A stretch of DNA of 6,144 bases from Rhodoferax sp. (GTDB lineage Bacteria; Pseudomonadota; Gammaproteobacteria; Burkholderiales; Burkholderiaceae_C), in assembly GCA_029865675.1 (NCBI GenBank), contig JARXAU010000109.1, forward strand, positions 1-6,144. The letters are read 5' to 3'. Under the pieces are notes generated by a model, which was given only the letters and a program-made list of their open reading frames with translations, searched no databases and was not told the DNA's origin. Below are positions 1 through 4,871 of this stretch, in pieces. The position numbers were made by a program, and so were the translations under genes. How positions within the stretch are numbered: the stretch's first letter is position 1; each line of letters opens with the position of its first letter.

Positions 1-464
1 GGCCCAAACTCTTGCGTAACCGCAGCACACAGCGCGATGACACGACTGGCTGACATTCCCAGAATGGCCGCCATTGCGCCTACACCAACCGGAACCGATT
101 CTTGCATCGCCTGGGCCCGAAGACGAACCAAAGGTGTCGCTTGCGCGAGGGTCAAAACGCCAGCCGCCACAAGCGCACTGTACTCACCCAAAGAGTGGCC
201 AGCTACCGCCATGGGCGCGACGCCCCCTTCAGCCACCCAGACACGGTAAGCGGCCACCCCGGCCACCAGCATTACCGGCTGGGTGTTGGTGGTGAGACCC
301 AAAGCCTCTTTGGGGCCCTCGTGGATGAGTTTGGTGAGGTTTTCGCCAAGCGCGTCCGAGCCCTCAAGGAGGGTTTGAATGACGACAGGATGGTCGCCCC
401 AGGCGTCAAGCATGCCTACTGACTGTGACCCTTGTCCAGGAAAAACAAATGCAAATGGTTTCAT
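1..464 (-). CDS. fabD: Malonyl-CoA:ACP transacylase FabD, N-terminal half (runs off left edge)
   Basis: FabD transfers the malonyl group from malonyl-CoA to acyl carrier protein in the cytoplasm, supplying the extender unit for type II fatty-acid synthesis. Translating from the ATG at 464 gives 154 residues with no stop before the window edge; the family is about 310 residues, so roughly half is present. The start MKPFAFVFPGQGSQSVGML is the family's N-terminal signature. The nucleophile elbow GHSLGEYSAL lies at residues 89-98 with the catalytic serine at S91, and the malonyl-carboxylate-binding arginine is probably R115 in LVRLRAQAMQE. The catalytic histidine would be beyond the edge. The ATG sits one base after the fabH stop (TAG-C-ATG) and I see no Shine-Dalgarno at the right distance, so translation is probably coupled to fabH. 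Nothing looks damaged. Confidence 0.97.
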   Translation of the reverse strand, partial: MKPFAFVFPGQGSQSVGMLDAWGDHPVVIQTLLEGSDALGENLTKLIHEGPKEALGLTTNTQPVMLVAGVAAYRVWVAEGGVAPMAVAGHSLGEYSALVAAGVLTLAQATPLVRLRAQAMQESVPVGVGAMAAILGMSASRVIALCAAVTQEFG

Positions 465-465
465 G

Positions 466-1443
466 CTAGTAATTCAGCAGGACTGCGCCCCAGGTAAACC
501 CACCGCCCACACCCTCCAACAAGAGCGTTTGGCCAGGCTGCACTCGGCCACTGCGCACTCCGTAGTCCAAAGCCAAAGGAATTGACGCCGCTGAGGTATT
601 GCCGTGTTCGCCCACAGTAACGATGACCTTGTCCATAGAAAGCTTCAGCTTTTTCGCGGTACTTTGCATGATGCGGATATTGGCCTGATGCGGTATCAAC
701 CAGTCAATATCGGCTTCTGTCTTACCTGCTTTTTCAAGCACTGCGCGCGCAGCACTCTCAAGCACACCCACCGCCAACTTGAAAACCGATTGCCCTGCCA
801 TTTGAAGCAAGGGCGTTCCAGACACCTGTCCGCCGCTGACGTGGCCCGGCACGCACAAAAGGTCAACATGCCTGCCATCCGCATGCAAGTCGCTCGAAAG
901 GATTCCAGGTGTCTCGGACGCCTCCAGCACAAGGGCGCCCGCACCGTCTCCGAAAAGCACACAAGTACTGCGGTCCTCAAAGTCTAAGATGCGAGAGAAA
1001 ATTTCTGCGCCCACAACCAAAGCACAACGCGCGGTACCAGATTTGATCAGCGCATCTGCCACCGTGAGTGCGTAGACAAAGCCGCTACAAACAGCCTGTA
1101 CGTCAAAGGCCGCTCCACCTGGCGCACCGAGCTTGGCCTGCAAGATGCAAGCAGTAGACGGAAAAACCATGTCGGGGGTGGAAGTAGCCACGATGATGAG
1201 GTCAACATCTTGGGCTTGGCGATCGGCGGCCTGCAATGCCAATTTGCAAGCTTCCAAGGCCAAATCGCTACAAAAAACACCCTCAGCAGCGAAATGGCGT
1301 GCGCTGATTCCGCTGCGCTCAACGATCCACTCGTCTGAGGTCTCAATACCTCTGGCTGCCAGCTGTGCGACGAGATCGGCGTTGCTAAGTCTGCGGGGAG
1401 GAAGATAGCTTCCCGTACCGGTGATGCGCGAGGATCTACTCAT
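466..1443 (-). CDS. fabH: Beta-ketoacyl-ACP synthase III FabH
   Basis: FabH starts fatty-acid synthesis by condensing acetyl-CoA with malonyl-ACP to give acetoacetyl-ACP. The 325-residue product has the usual length. It carries the full thiolase-fold triad: C119 in DVQAVCSGF, H252 in LIPHQANIRIM, and N282 in GEHGNTSAASIPLAL. Other family marks are the N-terminal ITGTGSYLPPRRLSN, the segment TSDEWIVERSGI, the FGDGAGALVL segment and the C-terminal GGGFTWGAVLL. The ATG at 1443 shares four bases with the plsX stop (ATGA), and the sequence upstream lacks a purine-rich ribosome site, so I infer re-initiation or coupling after plsX. fabD follows after one base. The plsX-fabH-fabD order is the standard proteobacterial fab cluster. 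I see no missing residues or frameshift. Confidence 0.98.
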   Translation of the reverse strand: MSRSSRITGTGSYLPPRRLSNADLVAQLAARGIETSDEWIVERSGISARHFAAEGVFCSDLALEACKLALQAADRQAQDVDLIIVATSTPDMVFPSTACILQAKLGAPGGAAFDVQAVCSGFVYALTVADALIKSGTARCALVVGAEIFSRILDFEDRSTCVLFGDGAGALVLEASETPGILSSDLHADGRHVDLLCVPGHVSGGQVSGTPLLQMAGQSVFKLAVGVLESAARAVLEKAGKTEADIDWLIPHQANIRIMQSTAKKLKLSMDKVIVTVGEHGNTSAASIPLALDYGVRSGRVQPGQTLLLEGVGGGFTWGAVLLNY

Positions 1444-2504
1444 AGGTTGGCAGGGGCTGCGTTTTCAGGTTCTTTGCTGGCAGCAGCAATCAAGGGTGCG
1501 GCGTGTACGAGTCGAGCCTGAAGGCGGTCAAGCAATTGGTTATCCACAGCATCATACGCCCGGGTGAGTGCGTTCCCAAAAGCCCACGCATCCGCTGAGC
1601 CGTGGCTTTTAAAAACCAAACCGCGCAAGCCAAGCAATGCTGCGCCGTTATGACGCCCGGGGTCTATTCGACTCTTCAGCGCAGACAGCACAGAGGAGGC
1701 AATGAGCGCCGCCATCTTGGTAAAGACATTTTTTGAAAACTCTGCCTTCAGAAAACCGCCAATCATGCTGGCCAATCCTTCACCTGTTTTGAGCGCAACG
1801 TTTCCGACGAACCCATCGCAGACCACCAAGTCCACCACTCCCTCGAAAATGTCGTTACCCTCCACGTTGCCGAAAAAATTCAAATCATGGGTTTGGGCCG
1901 CAGCGCGCATCAAATCGCCTGCTTGTTTGATCGTTTCGTTGCCCTTGATCAACTCGGTGCCAATGTTGAGCAACCCCACCAAAGGCGCTGGTTTATCTTG
2001 CATAACGGAAACCAAAGCCGAGCCCATCAAAGCGAATTGCAATAACTGGAGCGCCGTGCAATCAACATTGGCTCCCAAGTCCAGAACCGTCGTGGCGCCG
2101 CCGAGTGCATTCGGTATCTGACCAGAGAGTGCGGGACGTTCGATTCCATCCAGTGTTTTGAGCAGATAGCGCGAAATCGCCATTAAAGCGGCCGTGTTGC
2201 CTGCCGATACAGCGACCTGTGCGTGACCTTCTTTGACTTGCTGCAGCGCAACCCGCATCGACGAGTCTTTTTTCTTACGAAGGGCCACCTCTAGCGGGTC
2301 GCCCATGCTGACCACTTCGGAAGCCGCGATAGTCGTCACCCTGGGGTGAACGAAGCCCTTCAAGGACTCCGGCAATCCGACCAATAAGAGTGTGGCGCGT
2401 GGGTGGTCTCGCAAAAACTGACGGCACGCTGGCAACGTAACCAGTGGCCCATGGTCGCCACCCATGCAGTCAACCGCGATCGTGATCGTGCCGTCGTGGC
2501 TCAC
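1440..2504 (-). CDS. plsX: Phosphate acyltransferase PlsX
   Basis: PlsX converts acyl-ACP and phosphate to acyl-phosphate, the donor used by PlsY for the first acylation of glycerol-3-phosphate. It acts as a peripheral protein at the cytoplasmic membrane. The 354-residue product matches the family length. Visible motifs are VDCMGGDHGP (residues 11-20), the basic RKKKDSSMRVAL (76-87), SAGNTAALM (100-108), LDLGANVDC (141-149), LLNIGTELIKGNE, VVCDGFVGNVALKT and the C-terminal KSRIDPGRHNGAALLGLRG. The start is GTG at 2504; it is the only start codon consistent with the conserved TIAVDCMGGDHGP N terminus. No Shine-Dalgarno precedes it: the 41 nt upstream are 34 pyrimidines with a single A. It overlaps fabH by 4 nt downstream and is separated from rpmF by a terminator-like hairpin, so it probably depends on read-through from the rpmF promoter. 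Confidence 0.97.
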   Translation of the reverse strand: MSHDGTITIAVDCMGGDHGPLVTLPACRQFLRDHPRATLLLVGLPESLKGFVHPRVTTIAASEVVSMGDPLEVALRKKKDSSMRVALQQVKEGHAQVAVSAGNTAALMAISRYLLKTLDGIERPALSGQIPNALGGATTVLDLGANVDCTALQLLQFALMGSALVSVMQDKPAPLVGLLNIGTELIKGNETIKQAGDLMRAAAQTHDLNFFGNVEGNDIFEGVVDLVVCDGFVGNVALKTGEGLASMIGGFLKAEFSKNVFTKMAALIASSVLSALKSRIDPGRHNGAALLGLRGLVFKSHGSADAWAFGNALTRAYDAVDNQLLDRLQARLVHAAPLIAAASKEPENAAPANL

Positions 2505-2545
2505 AACAGAAAGACAAAGAAAAGCAAGCGATCAAAAAGCGAAAG
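2505..2545 (-). promoter_or_regulatory. U-rich, Shine-Dalgarno-less leader of plsX
   Basis: Read on the minus strand, the 41 nt between the hairpin and the plsX GTG contain 26 T, 8 C, 6 G and one A. There is no AGG/GAG-type ribosome site. The 5' part serves as the U-tract of the hairpin at 2546-2578. A pyrimidine-rich leader can recruit ribosomal protein S1 in Gram-negative bacteria; that this one does so is inference. Confidence 0.5.
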
Positions 2546-2578
2546 GCCCGACGCTACAAAAAATGCAGCTTCGGGCCC
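2533..2578 (-). terminator. Terminator or attenuator hairpin between rpmF and plsX
   Basis: On the minus strand an outer 7-bp stem (GGCCCGA / TCGGGCC) and, after one A-G mismatch, an inner 5-bp stem (GCTGC / GTAGC, with one G-U pair) enclose a 7-nt loop, ATTTTTT. The stem is followed by TTTCGCTTTTTG. This fits intrinsic termination of minus-strand transcripts 16 nt after the rpmF stop. The plus-strand reading has no T run after the stem, and its inner stem has an A-C mismatch instead of G-U. Since plsX has no convincing promoter of its own, I infer partial termination: much rpmF message and less plsX-fabH-fabD message. Confidence 0.7.
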
Positions 2579-2594
2579 ATAGCCTGCGTCAGGA

Positions 2595-2777
2595 TCAGGC
2601 TTCGGCCTTGGTCTTCAACACCTTGCGACCCCGGTAAAAACCGGTCGGGCTGATGTGATGCCGCAAATGGATCTCGCCCGTGGTGGGTTCAACTGCAATG
2701 CCTGGCACAACCAGCGCATTGTGCGAGCGGTGCATCCCGCGTTTTGAAGGAGATTTCTTGTTTTGCTGAACTGCCAT
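2595..2777 (-). CDS. rpmF: 50S ribosomal protein L32
   Basis: L32 is a small protein of the large ribosomal subunit. The 60-residue product begins MAVQQNKKSPSKRGMHRSHNAL and carries GEIHLRHHISPTGFYRGRKVL, close to the E. coli protein, which from memory is 57 residues. It has no CxxC pairs, so it is the zinc-independent form. The ATG at 2777 is fixed by the conserved MAVQQNK start and by a good Shine-Dalgarno (AGGAG at 2784-2788, 6-nt spacing); the frame stays open upstream to 2807 but that extension is not conserved. yceD ends 156 bp upstream and plsX starts 90 bp downstream, the usual yceD-rpmF-plsX order. The intergenic region before it holds a TATAAT box and two predicted leader hairpins, so rpmF is probably also transcribed independently of yceD. 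Confidence 0.97.
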   Translation of the reverse strand: MAVQQNKKSPSKRGMHRSHNALVVPGIAVEPTTGEIHLRHHISPTGFYRGRKVLKTKAEA

Positions 2778-2783
2778 GTGGGG

Positions 2784-2788
2784 CTCCT
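2784..2788 (-). promoter_or_regulatory. Ribosome binding site of rpmF
   Basis: AGGAG on the minus strand, 6 nt before the ATG at 2777. It is the best Shine-Dalgarno I see among the minus-strand starts of this window, in keeping with the high output needed for a ribosomal protein. It fixes the rpmF start. Confidence 0.8.
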
Positions 2789-2796
2789 GATCAAAA

Positions 2797-2817
2797 GCAC
2801 TGCGCAAGCCGCAGCAC
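2797..2817 (-). promoter_or_regulatory. Hairpin in the rpmF 5' leader, just upstream of the ribosome site
   Basis: On the minus strand GTGCTGCG / CGCAGTGC form an 8-bp stem with a 5-nt loop (GCTTG). Two of the eight pairs are G-U in the minus transcript; on the plus strand they would be A-C mismatches, so the structure favours the rpmF mRNA. It ends 8 nt before the AGGAG. A role in translation control is inference. Confidence 0.45.
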
Positions 2818-2834
2818 GGTATTTAGGGTGAATT

Positions 2835-2856
2835 ACACAGCTACGTTCAACTGTGC
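2835..2856 (-). promoter_or_regulatory. Hairpin near the predicted 5' end of the rpmF transcript
   Basis: CACAG (2855-2851) and CTGTG (2840-2836) on the minus strand pair over a 10-nt interval. G-U pairs can extend the stem by one on each side. It would begin about 4 nt after the start site predicted from the TATAAT box, as expected for a 5'-stabilising or regulatory stem. It is a short stem and could be chance. Confidence 0.3.
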
Positions 2857-2866
2857 GAAGCCCACC

Positions 2867-2896
2867 ATTATAGCCCACGGTCCGTGCTTGCCTGGA
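2867..2896 (-). promoter_or_regulatory. Promoter candidate for rpmF (perfect -10 TATAAT)
   Basis: A perfect TATAAT lies on the minus strand at 2872-2867 inside the 156-bp gap between yceD and rpmF. The -35 region is poor: at 17-18 bp spacing I read CCAGGC or TCCAGG, not TTGACA, and there is no TGn extension. The start site would be near 2860, giving a leader of about 80 nt before the rpmF ATG. An independent promoter for rpmF within this cluster fits the different demand for L32 and lipid enzymes. Confidence 0.6.
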
Positions 2897-2933
2897 CATC
2901 TACCTCTGCTTGGCGCCCAGAAGAATGCGAGAC

Positions 2934-3473
2934 CTAAGGCTTGGCCTTGAGTGAAGCCAAGACCGCAAATGGGTTCGGTTTGGAATTGGCCTCCAGAAAA
3001 TCGGGATCCGCGACACGCAGCATAAGCTCTGTTGGGCAAACTGCGTGCATGGGAGAGGTTGGCAGGGCCATCAACAATTCGTCTTCCACCAAGGTGAGTA
3101 AATCAAAGTCATTGCTCAGCGCGAGTACATCTTCTTCAGAGTCCTCGTCCTCCCGCTCGGCCCGCGCTTCAGACTCAACGAAGCGGAAATCGCGCTCGAA
3201 CGAAACCCGCTCTTCCATCGGTGCGAGGCAGCGCTGGCATACGAGCTTTAGGCGCGTTTGGGCCGCCAAATGCAACCAAGGGTCGGATTCTCCAGTGCTG
3301 CTAGGACGCATCGTTCCTCGCGCTTGAAACTGAACGACAGCGGGCGCCGCATCTTGTTGCTGCAGGCTACTAAGGCGTTCGAACTGGTCTAGCGGCTCCG
3401 CGCCTTCTAGCTCAGCCTCGGACTTGCCAAAGGCGAGAACGGCAAGCTTGCGTAAATTGGGTTTCGTACTCAT
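2934..3473 (-). CDS. yceD: YceD/DUF177 family protein (23S rRNA accumulation)
   Basis: This is the DUF177 family protein found next to rpmF across bacteria and linked in E. coli and plants to 23S rRNA accumulation; its exact biochemical activity is unsettled. The product is 179 residues. It has the central C79-x-x-C82 in LKLVCQRCLAPM followed by FERDFRFVE, an acidic run at 107-115 (EREDEDSEE), the family segment DLLTLVEDELLMALP and the C-terminal HAVCPTEL ... PNPFAVLASLK. I chose the ATG at 3473 because MSTKPNLRKLAVLAF matches the usual N terminus; an in-frame ATG at 3500 would add nine non-conserved residues and collide with the maf start. No Shine-Dalgarno precedes 3473. A -10-like TACACT at 3485-3480 would place the transcript start almost on the ATG. 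It diverges from maf and leads toward rpmF. Confidence 0.92.
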   Translation of the reverse strand: MSTKPNLRKLAVLAFGKSEAELEGAEPLDQFERLSSLQQQDAAPAVVQFQARGTMRPSSTGESDPWLHLAAQTRLKLVCQRCLAPMEERVSFERDFRFVESEARAEREDEDSEEDVLALSNDFDLLTLVEDELLMALPTSPMHAVCPTELMLRVADPDFLEANSKPNPFAVLASLKAKP

Positions 3474-3494
3474 CGATTCAGTGTAAGAGAATCG
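3474..3494. repeat. Perfect 6-9-6 inverted repeat in the yceD/maf divergent gap
   Basis: CGATTC (3474-3479) and GAATCG (3489-3494) are exact inverted copies separated by 9 nt. They fill nearly the whole 25-nt gap between the two divergent start codons and flank the -10-like box of yceD. It could be an operator for a dimeric regulator or a hairpin in the maf leader. The arms are short, so chance is possible. Confidence 0.4.
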
Positions 3495-3509
3495 CAACAT
3501 GCAAACCAA
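3480..3509 (-). promoter_or_regulatory. Weak promoter candidate for yceD
   Basis: On the minus strand TTGGTT (3509-3504) and TACACT (3485-3480) are spaced 18 bp. Matches to TTGACA/TATAAT are 3 of 6 and 4 of 6. The start site would fall at about 3473-3474, on the yceD ATG, implying a leaderless or nearly leaderless message. The -35 would lie inside maf. Confidence 0.3.
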
Positions 3510-4101
3510 CTTTCCCCGCCCACTTATCTTAGGATCGACGTCGGTCTATCGCCGCCAGCTGCTCGAACGCCTGGGGCTGCCCTTCACTGTCCAATCGCCC
3601 GGCGTGGATGAGACGCCGCAACAGGGCGAGGCACCTGCGGCTCTCGCCAGGCGTCTGGCACTGGCCAAGGCGCGGGCTGTGGCAGCGCAGTTTCCGGACT
3701 GCGTGGTGATCGGCTGCGACCAAGTCGCCGATCTCCATGGCACCCCCTTGGGCAAACCTGGCGACCATGCGCGTGCCACAGAGCAACTGCGTCGCATGCG
3801 CGGACAGACAGTGATTTTTCAAACTGCAACCGCCGTCGTGTGCTATAGCAGCGGGTTTTGCAGCGAAACACTCGCTCCCGTCAAAGTGCAGTACCGCGAC
3901 CTGACTGACCAAGAGATCGACTTCTACCTGCGGGTCGAGCGACCTTACGACTGCGCCGGCAGTTGCAAGAGCGAAGGCTTGGGCATTGCCTTGTTGGAAA
4001 GTATTGCAAATGACGACCCGACTTCCCTGGTCGGTCTGCCGCTGATTCGCCTGAGCGGAATGCTCCGGGCCGCCGGCCTACCGTTGTTGGGGGCCAAGTG
4101 A
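3499..4101 (+). CDS. yceF: Maf family nucleotide pyrophosphatase, YceF type (m7GTP-preferring)
   Basis: Maf proteins hydrolyse non-canonical nucleoside triphosphates to monophosphate and pyrophosphate. The YceF subgroup prefers 7-methyl-GTP, a likely house-cleaning role in the cytoplasm. The product is 200 residues, normal for the family. Motifs are LILGSTSVYRRQLLERL (9-25), DETP (37-40), the ARRLALAKA helix, VIGCDQVAD (70-78) with probable catalytic D74, LGKPGDH, and CAGSCKSEGLGIALLESI (152-169) followed by DDPTSLVGLPLI. The KSEGLGI and DPTxLVGLPL pattern points to YceF rather than the dTTP/UTP Maf branch. Context agrees: in E. coli yceF is also divergent from yceD-rpmF-plsX. Start is ATG 3499 with a weak AAGAGAA element at 3485-3491. 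Its TGA overlaps the next gene's GTG. Confidence 0.93.
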   Translation: MQTNFPRPLILGSTSVYRRQLLERLGLPFTVQSPGVDETPQQGEAPAALARRLALAKARAVAAQFPDCVVIGCDQVADLHGTPLGKPGDHARATEQLRRMRGQTVIFQTATAVVCYSSGFCSETLAPVKVQYRDLTDQEIDFYLRVERPYDCAGSCKSEGLGIALLESIANDDPTSLVGLPLIRLSGMLRAAGLPLLGAK

Positions 4102-4862
4102 GTGCGCCCCTGGGGCGACTGTATTTGGTGCCGGCGCCGCTGGACTTCGGCTGCGCCCAGCAGGGTTCCTTAGAGGATTCAATGCCCCTGCAAACACTGC
4201 AAATCGCGGCTTCGTTGCAGCATTGGGTATGTGAAAACGCCAAGTCGACGCGGGCCTATCTCAAGCGCGTGGGTGAAATCGTGCCCTTGCGTACGCAGAT
4301 TCAGGCGCAAACACTGCAAGAGCTGCCGCGGGAAGTGCACAAAAAAGGCGATCACCAAGCCGGCTTTGACGCCCGTCCCCTGCTCGGTGCAGCTCTGCAG
4401 GGCCGGGATGTGGGCTTGGTCAGCGAAGCGGGCATGCCTGCCGTGGCAGATCCAGGTTCGTCGGTGGTGCGCGCTGCTCACCACCTAGGCGTGCAAGTGC
4501 TCCCTCTGGTTGGACCGGTATCCCTGATGCTGGCTCTGGCTGCCAGCGGCTTAAATGGGCAAAACTTTGCGTTTGTGGGCTATGTGCCGACCGATCCCAC
4601 GGAGCGCATTCAGCGCATTAAGTCGTTGGAGTCCCTCGCGTTAAGGACGCAACAAACCCAGCTGTTTATTGAAACGCCCTACCGGAATCAGAATCTGCTG
4701 TCCGCTTTGCTGCAAACCCTGCAGCCCAGTACCCGGCTGGCAACCGCCAGTGGACTCACACTGCCCAGCCCCGAGAATTTCAGTGCCGACGTCAGAACTT
4801 GGAAACTGCGCGGCTGGACGCTGAACAATGCTACGCCCACGGTTTTTTCCATCGGGCCTTAG
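4098..4862 (+). CDS. SAM-dependent methyltransferase, tetrapyrrole methylase/RsmI-like family
   Basis: A 254-residue class III (tetrapyrrole-methylase fold) methyltransferase related to RsmI, the 16S rRNA C1402 ribose methylase, but shorter and divergent. Its true substrate is not known to me. The N-terminal strand is GRLYLVPAPLDFGC (6-19), where RsmI has a similar strand. VCENAKSTRAYLKRVG (44-59) follows, then the SAM-site region LVSEAGMPAVADPGSSVVRAA (107-127), VLPLVGPVSLMLALAASGL (134-152), FVGYVP (159-164) and QLFIETPYRN (188-197). RsmI instead has SDAGTP in the SEAGMP position. The GTG start at 4098 overlaps the maf stop as GTGA, so the two are almost certainly translated as one unit. 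The TAG overlaps the sppA stop on the other strand. This gene pair with Maf recurs in Burkholderiales, from memory. An RNA modification role is inference. Confidence 0.88.
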   Translation: MSAPLGRLYLVPAPLDFGCAQQGSLEDSMPLQTLQIAASLQHWVCENAKSTRAYLKRVGEIVPLRTQIQAQTLQELPREVHKKGDHQAGFDARPLLGAALQGRDVGLVSEAGMPAVADPGSSVVRAAHHLGVQVLPLVGPVSLMLALAASGLNGQNFAFVGYVPTDPTERIQRIKSLESLALRTQQTQLFIETPYRNQNLLSALLQTLQPSTRLATASGLTLPSPENFSADVRTWKLRGWTLNNATPTVFSIGP

Positions 4863-4871
4863 CGCAAGGCC
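4855..4871. repeat. Inverted repeat spanning the overlapping stop codons
   Basis: GGCCTT (4855-4860) and AAGGCC (4866-4871) form a perfect 6-bp palindrome with the 5-nt loop AGCGC. It covers both stop codons of the convergent methyltransferase and sppA genes, which share 4859-4862. Neither strand has a T run after it, so it is not a standard intrinsic terminator. It might still pause polymerase or protect a 3' end, or simply follow from coding sequence. Confidence 0.35.

Noticed and set aside
604..987. 127-codon open frame on the plus strand opposite fabH
   Set aside because: It lies wholly antisense to the conserved fabH coding region, has no family resemblance, and is explained by codon bias of the other strand.
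2778..2807. Longer L32 starting upstream of 2777
   Set aside because: MAVQQNK is the conserved N terminus and has an AGGAG at 6 nt; the extension covers the ribosome site itself.
3107..3155. Acidic stretch of YceD as a novel insertion
   Set aside because: Short acidic linkers between the CxxC region and the C-terminal part are common in this family, so this is likely normal variation.
3474..3500. Alternative yceD start at ATG 3500, sharing the palindrome CATG with the maf start codon
   Set aside because: A pretty coincidence, but the nine added residues are not conserved and MSTKPNLRKLAVLAF from 3473 matches the family start.
4843..4848. Run of six T near the end of the methyltransferase as a terminator
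   Set aside because: No stable GC-rich stem directly precedes it on the plus strand, and it lies before the stop codon.
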